Assembly: GCA_950295325.1 (NCBI GenBank)
Contig: OX485806.1
Coordinates: forward strand, 53,997,169-54,061,168
From: Polytrichum commune
Lineage: Eukaryota; Streptophyta; Polytrichopsida; Polytrichales; Polytrichaceae
DNA: 64,000 bases
Direction: 5' to 3'
This document shows positions 11,001 through 23,128 of the stretch, in pieces. Positions within the stretch are counted from its first letter, which is position 1; every line of letters begins with the position of its first letter. The notes below the pieces were generated by a model, which was not told where the DNA came from, ran no database searches, and worked only from the letters and a program-made list of their open reading frames with translations. Position numbers and translations under genes: made by a program.

Positions 11001-14000
11001 TTCTTGTTACATCTGGTCCTGAAAGCCCATGGAATAAACTTACACTGAAGAAATGGTTACTTGTGGTTCATTTAGGCAACAACACCTACGCCAGTATCTG
11101 AGCAAGAGGTGGAAGTAGCTGAGGCATTATTTGATCTGGCAAGAATGTTTACACAACCTTCTGTATCATCAGTGGATGCTAAGTCTGAGGCAAAGTCAAG
11201 TTCGTATGACCTTCAATCTGAAAGTAAAGTTGATGCGAAAGCATTTGCTTGTGCTGTTGCTAGCACCCAACCCATGCATCCTTTTAATGGAGCATGCAAT
11301 TTTTCGTCTTCAATGTCTGCACCTGCATCTGTATCTCAAGCAGTGTCTGGTGGGGGACTGTCACCTATTCCTGCTTCGGCTTCTTCTCCTATTCCTTCTC
11401 CTTCCCCTCCTCCAGGACCTGGGCCAGCATCAGAAGGTATGTGGTCTTTTGATGCATACAGTTGAAGGGAGTGTGAGTTGCTAGTGAGGTGCAAATGCCT
11501 AGCTATACAACATGTTACTGGTCCACTTAATTGTAAGGGAGCCCAATGAGGCCTGCAGTTGTTAAAAATCATGAAAGATATCTGCAGTTCTTCTCAAGTA
11601 GCTGATGGTGTAAACATGGGCATACATCGGTTTTTACAAACTTGGGGTGAGGGGTTCTAGTAGATTGACTGACCTCATCTTGAAATTCACTGCTTTGCAA
11701 TGTGACAGCTCCGAAAAGGAAACGCCCCCGCATCAGGACTCGACCTGAGGAGGGTCCATCAAATCAATGCAAACCATCTGCTAGTTTGGCAAGTGCCCTG
11801 TCAAGTGCAATTGGAGCAAATTCTTCTCAAATAAAAGAGGCAGAACAAAGTATCAACTGGTCCTCTATTGCAGATAGAGGTGCTGTAAAAGTTGAGGCCA
11901 GCACTACCACTGCACCTGCTGTTTGTACAGCTGTACCCAGTCTCATGGTCAGTACAATTGTGACATCCAGCATGCCACTGGCTTCTAGTGCTGCTTCTCC
12001 TATGATATCTTCCTCAGTAGGTCCTTGTTCTGTTTCCCGACCTAGTATCTCCTTGGAGAAAAGAGCTTCCAGCTCTGAAAAGAAGAGTGTGGCCGCAGTA
12101 GCCAAACCAGAGCATGCAAATCCAAGTTTTGTGGAGACCAAACCTTCTATCCCATTGGTCATGGACAAGAAAGCCTCTGCAACTAGCTTACTAGCCTCCT
12201 CAACATCCAACAATAGGGAAGTGGATTCAACAGTCAGCACCAGCTCCCTACCTGAATCCCTCACAGCGCAGTTGGAAATTGGGAAGAGGTACTACGTACT
12301 TTCTGGTTCCAGAGTCCTTTCCACATGATGTTAGTCTTGTTTAGTTGTTTCTGTGATATAAGCTAGGCTGACAGTGGTCATCATCTACCAGGTCTCCCCA
12401 ACCAGCTGCTGCTGTCGATGATGATCCCTCAACCAAAGAACATATTGATCTCATGGTATGCCTGATACTAACTACAGATTATTGAAGAAAGTGCTTGTTT
12501 AGTCGATTTAATAAGAAGTTGCAGGTTTTAGAAACTGCTAATGGAGCTTTTGTGAACTCAGGCCTCTCCCAGCAAGTTGCCAGCAGCTTCAACTATTGAG
12601 AGGAATGGTGATGGTGCTGAAGCTGGAGTTCAAGATGTGCCAGGGAAATCTATTGTATGTCACACCTTGTTTAGTTGTTGACTTTGTTCTCATTGCCTCC
12701 ATGTAGTTGTAGTTTTGTTGGTTGTATTCACCGACTGCATGTACAGTGGAAGAGTTCAGTGCGTTAGTGTGGTCAACGGATTGTTGTACTCTGTGCAGGT
12801 TAATATGGCAATTGCACCAACTGGGGAAACGATTTGGTTGGATCAAGAAATGAAAAGTGAGGAGAAGCAAGTATTGGAGAATTATAATGAACCAGGAAAA
12901 GAATGGGAGACGGAACATAAACACTGTGAAGCAGATGGGGGCAGAGAGAAACAGAGTGAGTTAGATTATCAGACAGAGTTATCAAAGGACCGCGAAAAGC
13001 AGAGGGAAAGACACGATATTAGCAAAATCTCTGCCCAGAGATCAAGTAAAAGTCAAAAAGTGGACATTGGAAGGTCTCAGAAAGCAGGTTAGTTAACTTA
13101 TTTTCCTTTGTTTCTCCTCTTTTGAGTTATTTGTTAGTGCATCTTGGCAAGGCTTTTATCTCAGATGTCCTAGTGTAGGAGGCTTTCTGGTCTGGCACTT
13201 CAAAAATTAAGATTGAAAAATAAACAGTTTATTAAATGACAGGAAGAGTTTCAGAATAAGTGGAACACTAGCTTTTTATTGCTCTAAAATCGTATAGTAG
13301 TGTTTAGGACATTAGTGGTGCCAAATTCGATTGCTGCTGGATTTGGCAGAAAGGCTGTGGAGTTTCTCATAATTTGGCTTTTTGAAATGTCTATTTAATT
13401 CTTGCCAAACCATATTGTATGGATCAAATACCCTGATATTTGATGGACATGTTTGCAGTGTCTGCTACAGCAGCTGCGGCAGCATCATTTTTAGCCTCTG
13501 GCCCTCCTGGTTCTAATAGTGCCACCACAGGTGTGGCTGCTCTTCCTTTATCCATGGGCATGCTCAGCTGGCCTGGGGGATTACCGGGTGGCTTAAGGTG
13601 GGTCAAATGAAATTCAGTGCTAATGCTCATTTCACCGATTTGTCTTCATATAGATTTTATGAAGGACTAGCAATTGATGGTGTCATTGTTTCTCTTATGC
13701 AGCTATTTCCCTCCAGCTGCAGCTGAGGATAATCCTCCATCTGTACAGGTGCCAACGACATCTTGTTTTTCAAGTTCTGTGTTTGGGATATTGCTCTTAA
13801 TTTGATAGAAGTTGTTGCTTAGCTTATGGCCGTTTTTTACTTGTTCATGCTACGTACTCTTGATGCAAATTTTATTGTAGAAAGGATTTGTAATCAAGAA
13901 CCAGCTGACAGAGTCATTGCTTTGAGCAGTTGCCACCATACATCATGCCACCACGGCAAGCCTGGAAAAGATGTGCCTTGCATGTTTATATTGCACGATT

Positions 14001-15932
14001 TATCGACATGCAGCAGCAATTAAATAGCCACCATCCCTTCTATACTTCTGCAAATAATATGTATGGAGCTAAGCCTTACAATTTGAACATGCCTCTCTCC
14101 CCCGTGGAGTCCCTTTTTGGAAGTGCTACGGGTGCCCCTCTTGTGGGTAGTGCATCTGGCCCAGCAGCTGCCAGCTCTTCTGCAGCTGCAGTCAACCTTG
14201 AAGCTTGTGATCGTGGTTTGAGTGCTGCTGCGAATGCTGCAGCTGCTAGTATCAATGGATCCAAGGAGCGTGCTTATCATTCAGAGGTGTTGACCCGGAA
14301 ACTTCCAGCTCAGCAGCAGTCCACCCATCAGCAAGCAACACTTGCTATGCTGGTATTGCACATCTCATCCTCTTTGTGTGTTATGTGGCGTTTAAAAAAA
14401 TCCAGGTTTGTGCTGCTTTGTAGGCAATTGGTTTTGAATGGAATCTGTTATACCTGCAAAACTATTCATATTGTTGCTATTCATTGTATTCTTGCTTTTT
14501 ATGCAGCCTGGGCAAGCGTTTGGACTGCCTGGTACACAAACTGGTACAGCCGTAGTTACTGGAGCTGCACCAACCCCTGCGATAAGTGTATCTAGTGGAG
14601 GAACCAATCTTCTCCCTCCTGGAAGTGGAATGCCTGGATCCAACTCAGCTTCTGGAAGCAGCTCAGCAATGCTTGTAGGTGCTGGTCCACAGGGTGGGGT
14701 TCCATGCACAGCGAGCAATGGTGCTGCTGCCACAGCTGCAGTGCATGCCCAATACATGCATGCAATGATGCAACAGTCACAAAGCTTTCCCTTCACACAA
14801 TATCCACCTCCCCATTTTGGCCCAGCTACATTTAATGGACCTCCTTCACATATGGCCACTCCACAGGTTAGAACGCTACCTACTTTCAAGAATAATACCT
14901 TTTGATTTGGATCACAGTCTTTCTGTGGTCCCCTGTTGCAATGTTTTCATACAATTTCATCACAACCTGCAGTTTTGATGATTTCTTATAGGGATTGAGG
15001 GATTACAATGTACTCTTCTTTTGGATGTTGGTTTTGATGAGATAGTTCTTGTTGTACTATTTGTCTTTATATCCAAGTTTCTTAGACTAGCAATGCTAAT
15101 TGGAACAAGTAAATGCCATTTCCTACTACTTGCAGGCTGCTGCACAATTTTTTGCGGGGAGCCCATTCTTCACCACCCACTTGGTTTCGCATACCCAACA
15201 GCCGGGTAATACAGCAAATATTGGGCCTGCATCTATGCCAAAGCAGCAACAGGCAAGTCGCAGTTTCCCGCAAGCTGGTTCTCCACAGCAGCAGGTACCA
15301 CCACCTCAATCTCCATCCCGTTCCCAACAGCAGCTCTCTTCTCAACAACTGCAGCGGCCATCAGATAGAGATGTGCCCATCGTTGGAGATAATGGTTCAA
15401 CTGCTGATAGCAAGTTTTCAATGATGCATCGGACATTGTATGCACAGGCCTCTCCCAATACTTCTGTTTCAAATGCTAGTCCGCCTGCACCAGCAGTCCT
15501 TTCAGGAGGTTTGCAAACTATCTCATTACCTTCCCCTGATTACAACATGGTTGCTGTACTGGGGAAACAATCTAAGCAGAGGGATCAACAAATCCAACAG
15601 AGTTCTGGGCAGCAGCAGTCTCAATCCCAGCAATCTTCCACTCTTTCTTCACAGCTACAGCAGCAGCAGCAGCATCATAGTCCTGGAGCTGCATTGCAAT
15701 TGAGTGCAAAAGGCGTTGAGCCACAGACAACTCAATCCTTTTCCATGAGCATGGCTGCTGTGAATAGAGGTTCAGTAGTTGGTCCAGGACCGTTAGGTTT
15801 AGCCCCTGTTGCTGCAGTTATGGCACCACAAGGCCATGCTATGTTACAGAGCATTGGTGATTCTGGGAGAGGTCACTCATCATCTCAAGCTCCCCACCAT
15901 CAATTGAATGCAGGGACAACTCACTCAAACAT

Positions 15933-15981
<49 letters not shown>

Positions 15982-18900
15982 ATGCAGCAACAACAGCAGC
16001 AGCATCTCATACAATTGCACCAGGTTCAGCAGCAACAAGCACAAGCACATCAACAACTCCAGCAGCAGGTTCAACTTGCATCCTTGTCAAGATATTACCA
16101 GCTTCGTAGTTTCTCATACTTGTATTTGTAAACCAATTGACTATCAGGTCACGTCGTACCATCTCAATAGGAGAGGGGAAGAATTTCAGGATGAACATCC
16201 TGTAGTTTAAGATACATTGTCTGTTTTCCAACTACAGGTCTCTTTATTTGACAATGTCCCATGAGTACAGCTTTAAGGTGTTCTTCCCCTCATGTCTACC
16301 CATATTTTACTTGTATCATCAGGACAACTCTTTGTGCTAAGAGTCTTTATTGTTTCAGCAGCAGCAGCAGCAACAACAACAACAACAGCAATCAATACAA
16401 CCACAGCCTCAGCAACAGCGGGGTATACAGGTTCATAGGGGTACAACAAGTGGTTCTGAAGACAGCCGGCCAATGTTGGATGGGAACATAACCACTGGTA
16501 TTGGTCGAGGGCGTGACCGGGAAAGTCTGGACGACAGAAAGATGATTGCCAGGCGATCAATAGGACCAGCATCCTCATTGTCTAGAGATATGGAAGGTTC
16601 TACAAGCATACTACCCTCACCAACATGTGGTGGAGGCATGGCCAATTCTAGAAATGTTGGGACTACTCTGAACCTTATGGCGCCAACAAATCCCAACATT
16701 TCTTCTAGATCAAGCGGTCATCCACAACCCTTGACTGTATCAACTTCTATCTCACAGCAGGTGATCCAGGCCTCAAAACAAACAGGTAGCCGCTCAAAAA
16801 GCATGCCTGGTTCGAACACTACACCCTCTGCTGGCACAAATCAATCATCCTTGACTTCTTTCCCAGAACGTGTCCCTACTCCTGGAGCTGCTGTGCTAGG
16901 GAAAGTTCACTCTCCAGGGCTATCTTTGCCAGGGCAGCAGAATGCTACCGCCTCAAGCCAAGGAACTAGGCACACACAAGTTTCTCAGCATTCTCAGATA
17001 AAACTCAATCAGAGGACATCAATGGGGCCGATAGGAGTGCCAACACCCCCAACTGTTCCAGGTACTGCTTTACAAGTGGTTCTTGCTGCTGCAATGGCCA
17101 AAGGTCCTCAAGTTCAGCAGCAGCAACATCGATCACAGCAAGGAGCATTAAACCCTGGTTCTTCCCAGCGAATGTCCACTTCAATGGCAGGTCCCCCTTC
17201 TTCTAGTCCTGTTCCACTACCCCCACTCCCACCCGTTTCAAAGTCTTTGGGACCAAATCCTCTTAAAACTGCCTCATCTCAGAAGGGTCCCTTTCCTGTG
17301 TCTCAAAAGTCTAGTGCTACTTCTGGAAAACGATCATCCTCACCTTCACATTCCCACCCCTCATCTATACTGGGTCCAAGTCCTTTGGCTCAAAACATAT
17401 CAGCCCAAAATATTTCAGTAAAAACTTCTCAATCACAAGGGCAAAATCACCACCCACTGGTGCAACAACAGATGCAATCATTGCCACACACTTCTCAGCA
17501 GGGACAGCAACAACGTTTTCCGCAGCCCCAGCAGCAGGGCCAACTTCATAAACAGTCACTATCTCCACAGCAACAACAGCAAACCCAGCAAACACAACAG
17601 ATGGTGCGGCAACATCTCCTCCAGCATCATCATCAGCAGCAGACACAATTGCACATGTATCAAAACGTATGTTGCAGTTTAGTTACCTTTGATTTTGGAG
17701 AATTTACATGGTTTGTCTGCTTTGAGCTTCCAGATCTTCTCTTCATTCAATTTGGCTCCATCCATGTTGGCCTCCTTGAAGGGGTGGTGATGCAATATTC
17801 ATACAACCTTTCTTTTTAGTGATATTCATTGAATTATGATCATAGATGGTTTTGTATTGCCTCCCTCCTTTATGATATCAGTACATTTGAGTTCAACTTA
17901 AGCCAATATTATTTGTGTGTATAGGCTCTTAGTTACATACATGGAGAGTAAAAAATTGGAATTTGACATTCTACTCTTGCACCTCTTCACCCTATGGTTG
18001 TCTTCCTGAACAGAAAGTTTGCAGTCTGGATTTCTTATAACATGGTTGTTTTCGGTTTGTTTGGCTCTCTATTCTTATGGAACTGGTTCTTGCAGCAGCA
18101 ACAGCAGCAGCAGCCTTCACATTCTCAGTCTCTGCAACCTGGACCTGCCCAGCAGACTTCTCAACAACCATCACCACATCAGCAACAATCTTCACAACCA
18201 CAGCAGCAACAATCTTCCCAGCCACAGCAGCAACCTTCCTCTTCACAGCTTCAGCAGCACTCTTCTCTACAGCTCCATCTGCAACAACAGCAGCAGCCGC
18301 CGCCTCAGTCAACATTTCCTAGCCCAGCATCAAATGGTGGATTGGCTTTGGGCTCTGTTCTTTCATTGGGTACAGGGAACAATGGGACTTGTTCAACTCG
18401 GAACAGCACCTCCGAAATTGGTGGGAGCTCCCAAAGTAGGCCACTGCTCTCTACAAAGCAGCAATCAGCAACTGCTGGTATGCCCGTGGCTAACTCTGGA
18501 AGTCAGAGATCTAATAGTGCAGGCCCTACGTTTTTGCAACAGTTTGGATCTTCTGCATTGCCCTCAGTTCAGCAGCAATCAGGCAGTCCTCGCAACAGCA
18601 ATCCCTCAACATATATGCAGGCAGGGGTCCCCTCTGGTGGAGGGGGAAGATCAAGTGATGCGAAGTTGCTCACTGGTCAGTAATGCTCTATTGCCAGAGT
18701 TATATACCGTGTTTTCAGAAGTGTTGTATTGGTGGGAAGTTTGACTGGCTTGTAGGAAGTGTTGAACTTAAACCTAATTCTTGTGAATAAAATTCCAATT
18801 GACAAACATCAATTTCCTATTTTCCATATTCCTCTAAGATTGTGCACATCTACATTGTGGAATACAATAACTTTCACTCAGGTGTACCTTGTTGAGTTCT

Positions 18901-19374
18901 CATGAAAGGTATTGTAACATGACAGATGGACAAGAACAACTCAACGGTGTGCGCACAATGCAAGGTTCATCACCTGCCAGACCTTCCTCTACAATGTCAT
19001 CTTCTCCGGCCATTCAGCCTTCCTGTCAGAGGACTCAGGCAGGTGGCTCACTGTCAAGTAAGCCTGCAAGTGGACACTACACAGGGACCAACTATGTTGA
19101 GAATATTCAGTCTCGCAGCAGTATACTGCTATCTGGTGCTAACAATTCTACCATTGCACCCATTAATACATCAAATGGTCAAACCAATAGCAACACAAAT
19201 CTGCATATTGGAGGAGATGGTCGGGCACCATTTGTTTCAGGTGTTCCACCTTCCTTTGATTCAAGCCAAATGCACTCGCCATCATCGATATCTATGGCAA
19301 CTACTGTGATTGTACCTAGTGGTCCTGCACCACTGATTAGTCAACAACCAACAACCAATGTTGTACAGCCATGA
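8020..19374 (+). CDS. TIC: TIME FOR COFFEE (TIC)-like circadian clock regulator, 18 coding exons
   Basis: Exons by GT-AG junctions: 8020-8113, 9945-10249, 10364-10421, 10557-10702, 10819-10860, 11076-11436, 11709-12288, 12392-12455, 12562-12654, 12799-13087, 13459-13597, 13703-13748, 13930-14352, 14507-14866, 15136-16068, 16359-17666, 18096-18675, 18926-19374. They sum to 6,270 nt (2,089 residues plus stop) with all phases compatible. TIC-family landmarks in order: basic N-terminus (MERGREGRRGGAGGG); RLRERPKKD and NKRKR; acidic DDDDPPPP; VPRKAR; EVEVAEALFDLARM; PKRKRPRIRTRP; HIDLMASPSK; WPGGLPGG-SYFPP; the best conserved block WKRCALHVYIARFI...YGAKPYNLN in exon 13; then long Gln/Ser/Pro-rich exons. 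Arabidopsis TIC is a nuclear clock regulator of about 1,550 residues, so this protein is longer, mainly through poly-Gln and low-complexity C-terminal exons. The last junction (18675/18926) is the least certain: its donor is GTCAGT and its acceptor is weak. Without it the protein stops at 18,683. Confidence 0.85.
8114..9944 (+). other. Long first intron of the TIC homologue
   Basis: This 1,831-bp intron separates a 94-nt first coding exon from the rest. Its donor is GCAG/GTCTGC and its acceptor ACTCTGCAG/TTGGGG. Exon 1 ends one base into a Val codon that exon 2 completes, and reading continues upstream of the first Met of exon 2 (9,968). Small ORFs inside show no domains. The other introns are about 103-430 bp, so this one stands out and may hold regulatory sequence; that role is inference. 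Confidence 0.7.
13930..14091 (+). other. Most conserved TIC-family block (start of exon 13)
   Basis: This segment encodes PPYIMPPRQAWKRCALHVYI followed by ARFIDMQQQ and YGAKPYNLN. The pattern KRCA.H.YIA...... QQ......P.......YGAKP.NLN is the hallmark of TIC and its paralogues, and is the strongest single reason for the family call. The exon starts at TTG (13,930) after an AG acceptor at 13,928-13,929, in the phase left by exon 12. Confidence 0.85.
15938..16013 (+). repeat. Coding CAG/CAA repeat (poly-Gln) in TIC exon 15
   Basis: A near-pure run of alternating CAA and CAG codons encodes about 17 Gln, then a Met, then about eight more Gln. The mixed CAA/CAG pattern suggests selection for Gln rather than simple CAG slippage. 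Similar shorter runs start exon 16 (16,359-16,395) and exon 17 (18,096-18,113), each directly after an intron acceptor. Confidence 0.9.
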
Positions 19375-20400
19375 GTCAAATATAGAGACCCTGGGCTTTC
19401 TTGCAGGTGCCTGGATTATCTTCTGTGATTTTCCCATAGATGTAACAAACAGTGCAGGAGAGAGGTTTTAAATAACCTGAGTTTCAGATTCCAGCATTTG
19501 TTGTGGCCTTTTTTCTTTTCATCACCCTCCCACCCTGGTTGTCCACTTCAGAGGACATTGGTTAGGTGCTTCTGCAGTGAGCAGCTATGTCTGCCAAGTA
19601 TTCCAGCGCATGTGCAGTTTGGAGGTGCTTCCTTGAAGTATTCAAACGGCTGAAGTGGCCATTGTAAGTCAGCTTGCCCTCTCATCTTGTGTCTGGTTCT
19701 CTCCGATGTAAATATTTCCACATGACATACATCAATCATTTTGAAGTAGACTGTATTTTTCAACAACAAAATCACCCTTACACTATGGTACATCTTAGTA
19801 TTTTTAGTATCCAATTCCCACTTAGATATCTTAGACATCAACGGCCAGTTGCATTCAAAAGTTGCTAGTCATTTCTCATATGCCCCTACCTTGGTCAATT
19901 GGCCAGAAGTGCAAATGGTACAAGACAGACCATTGAAGCTGTAGGTTTCTGGTGCACTGGCTGCCGCCAAAAGAGGATTCTCTTTGCTTGTAGAGAGGTA
20001 CATGAGTGCAATGATTACATGGTGCATAGTTGCTCATAAACATCTGCAAGACGGATTTCAAACCCTGCAATTTGCAATTTGTTGGTTCACTCTTTTGAGG
20101 AAGTTCTGGCCATAGCCAATGAGGTTTGATTAGGATGCATCTCATGGAACATTGCTGGTGTGTCTGTCAGGCTGTTCAGGTTTGAATTTGATCAAGGTTG
20201 GCAGAAGGCAAGTGCAACGTAATGGCAGGGGCAGGGGCATGGGAACTTCTGTAACCTATCTTGAAGCTTACAGGGATGTAAGAATCTTATTTGTTGGTTT
20301 GATTGTCACCAACGGACTATCTATCATGAAGGGCCATCATGTGTCCTATGGGATTCCGTGGGATGATCATTTAAAAAAAAATTGATGAGTAGCATTGTAA
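19375..20400 (+). other. Presumed 3' UTR and 3' flank of the TIC homologue
   Basis: After the TGA at 19,372-19,374 the sequence keeps the moderate base composition of the gene for about 1 kb and has no recognisable ORF. AATAA-type motifs are too common here to fix a poly(A) site, so the 3' end is only a guess. ORFs at 19,548-20,385 on both strands show no domains. Confidence 0.35.
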
Positions 20401-23128
20401 TTTTCGTTTTTGGCAATTTCCACCAATCTTTTAAAATGATTGTCAATGGCAGCAGTTTAATCTTTTTCAATATCGGGCTTTTCATGCTATATTTTTCCAT
20501 TATTTAACCACTCTATCATATGCTTGTTTACAGTTTCATCCTTAGAATGTGAAATATAATTCTAATGCACTCAGTGAGGTAAGCAGTGAGTGCATTGCAC
20601 CCTTGTATGTTCTAAATTGACTGATTGTGACATTGGACAAACGAACATTTGGAGATCTATGTTGTGAATGACAAGGCTAGTGCTATTCATATTCCAAGTT
20701 CCTTTGGCTGGTTGAGAGGACTACGCTTGTGCTATCCCAGATGTCAACTGTTGCATATGGGCATACAAGTGTATGCCCATGTACCTTTCCTACCTCCATG
20801 AATATACCATAGGGTCCACATTTCAAATGTGTCGTTCTAATTTGGGGATGCGTATGTGAGTTTTGGTGTCAAACTATCTCAAAAAACTCCGCCAACGTTC
20901 ATACTACTTGGTTTGTGGATACTTTGTGGAAGGGACACTTGCATGTCAATTTTTGATGTTTTCTCCCTTGAGTTTGTGCCCGTTGGATTTGCATCCTCGA
21001 GTGCTTCAAATTGATATTTTATCCACAACCAGAAGTGACAATCAAAAAAAAGGAGTGGTTGAAGATTGAAGTGTAACTACAGTAATTATCCCAACTAGTG
21101 AGGAGGGCAAATAGTGCGTTTGGTGCGTTTGGGAAATTAGTGAAGGTGGTACTAAATTTCTTGATGCTATGAAATCAGTGTCACCAAAAGACACTGTTTA
21201 TCTCAACACTATTCACTGAACATATTATTCACTAATAAGGATGTTATTGTATATAATTTATTTATCACTCTACAAGCACCTTAGAGCACACACTAAGTTT
21301 TTTGAAATGTCAAGAAAATGAGCATGTATTTATGCATTTAATACCACTCAGTAAAAAATATCAGCCATCAGTAATTTTAAGACTTGGCAAATAGTTTGTG
21401 TTTTGGGTATTAGTACCAATCGCATTAATTGGGACAATCAGTGTAGTATAGCATGCATTGGAATTATTTTGTACTCTAGGGATGCGAAGGGTAAGTCACA
21501 TGACACATATTGCCACAATATTATTCATAAATTGTGTAGTTTCCCCAATAAATGTTTCTATCCGTCCAGGTAGGATATGCGTTACATTACCGTGGTAAGC
21601 ACCACACATCTTGGCTGATGGCTGATGGCCCATGCACATACCCTTTATTGCCAGAGCTGCCCCTGAGGCTTGCTTCTCCTGGGAAATCACTCGTGGAGAC
21701 CCCAGATTGTCCGCTGAGTGTCCACCTTGGAGCCCATGCCCTCACATTATAGGAGCCAAGGATGTAACTTACACAGGGTGAAAACCAACTTCAGCCTCTA
21801 TGCTGGCATTATTCACAAATAGCTGCACACTCTGACACTTACCTTGGGTCGCGGGTCCCCATTGCTCGACCCTCTTTTCAACTCATGCAATATTGTGTCC
21901 CATTGCAAACGTGTTGTGGCCAACATACAATATACCAAGCATATCGTGTCCCAATACAGTTTGCCCTTTAAGTCTGTTACCTCTATAAGTGATAAATTTT
22001 AATTGGGGGTTTATATGAACCCCCTACTAGAAATGTTAACACTCGAATTGGTAAGAAATACAGATGGTGGATTGTACTAGGGCACATGTAAGGTAAGCTA
22101 CCCTATTAAAGATGACTACATTTTGAGCAATTTTTGTGATTTGTGCACATTAACATTTGGCATGAATTCTTTTTCATATGTAGAGGAAGTGAACAAAAAT
22201 TTGTCAACGTTTTTTAAATTTAAATTTATCATTTTGAACTAGTCATGAAATATTATAGTATTATGCTAGAATGTATTATAGTAGATTTCAAAGGTCTCAT
22301 TTTAGAATCGAACAACTCCTATCATAGAATCAAATCTTGTTTAATTATTACCTCTAAGTTTTATCTTTACACATTCACCATGTGTCTTGGAACCCAACAT
22401 CTAATGAGCTAAGTACACTCTAACTTGGCTCTAACTTTGAACTTCCTAGAAATTATTGTGGTTTCATTAGATCATCTAAAAAGTAAGCTTTCTAGAGCTC
22501 AAATTTTATTATACCTCAAAGAAAAGTTGTTGCTAATGATTGTAAGATCACATAATTATAGTGACAATATTTAGAAATTTTCATGATTGGTAAATAATCG
22601 ATTTAGAATCATTAAACTTCAAGAAATTATGATAAATACATGAAATAAAATTATGTCCAAATTTTAAAGATTATATTAAGAATAGATATACACTATGAGG
22701 TAAGAAAACATTCCATAGAAAACTGACAATTTTCAATCAAAATAATATGAAATGACTATATATAATAATGTATTGACAAAGGGAAAGTTAGGTCATTCTT
22801 GACTTTCAAAATCTCTTGTGAACAAGTATCTTTTCATAATGGCATGGGATGATCGCCATTGACAAGATGATTTGATGAGGAACACAATGATATTAATTGT
22901 GACCTTCCTAGCACCTTCTCTTTGGATGAATTTGCCTTCAAGAGTCATTCATAAGCCCAAAACGGGCCTCTCAAGAAGTTAAGGGCTAAATCCCTTCACC
23001 AAGTGCCCTATATTCAATACCCAAGCCAACCAAACATACCAAAGGAATAGGAAAAACATTTCTTGTCCTTGAAACCATGCTTATCTTGTCATATTTAGAG
23101 AGATCGTGTTCTTTATTTTGGGTACTTG
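20401..23128. other. AT-rich intergenic DNA, no gene seen
   Basis: No long ORF with a domain is present. A short perfect hairpin, GGGCATACAAGTGTATGCCC, lies near 20,759-20,778. A GC-richer patch at 21,550-21,750 is open on both strands (66 and 64 codons) but shows no motif I recognise. The rest is low-complexity AT-rich sequence. Confidence 0.5.

Noticed and set aside
11827-12264. 145-codon minus-strand ORF opposite TIC exon 7
   Set aside because: Shadow of the Ser/Ala-rich coding strand; the plus frame has consistent splice phases and family motifs.
14392-14889. 165-codon minus-strand ORF opposite TIC exon 14
   Set aside because: Antisense of a Gly/Pro/Ala-rich exon, with no domain.
15113-15703. 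Plus-strand ORFs of 87-103 codons overlapping TIC exon 15
   Set aside because: Out-of-frame readings of the same low-complexity exon.
17365-18315. Ala/Val-rich minus-strand ORFs (17,365-17,646 and 17,992-18,315)
   Set aside because: Antisense readings of CAG/CAA repeats.
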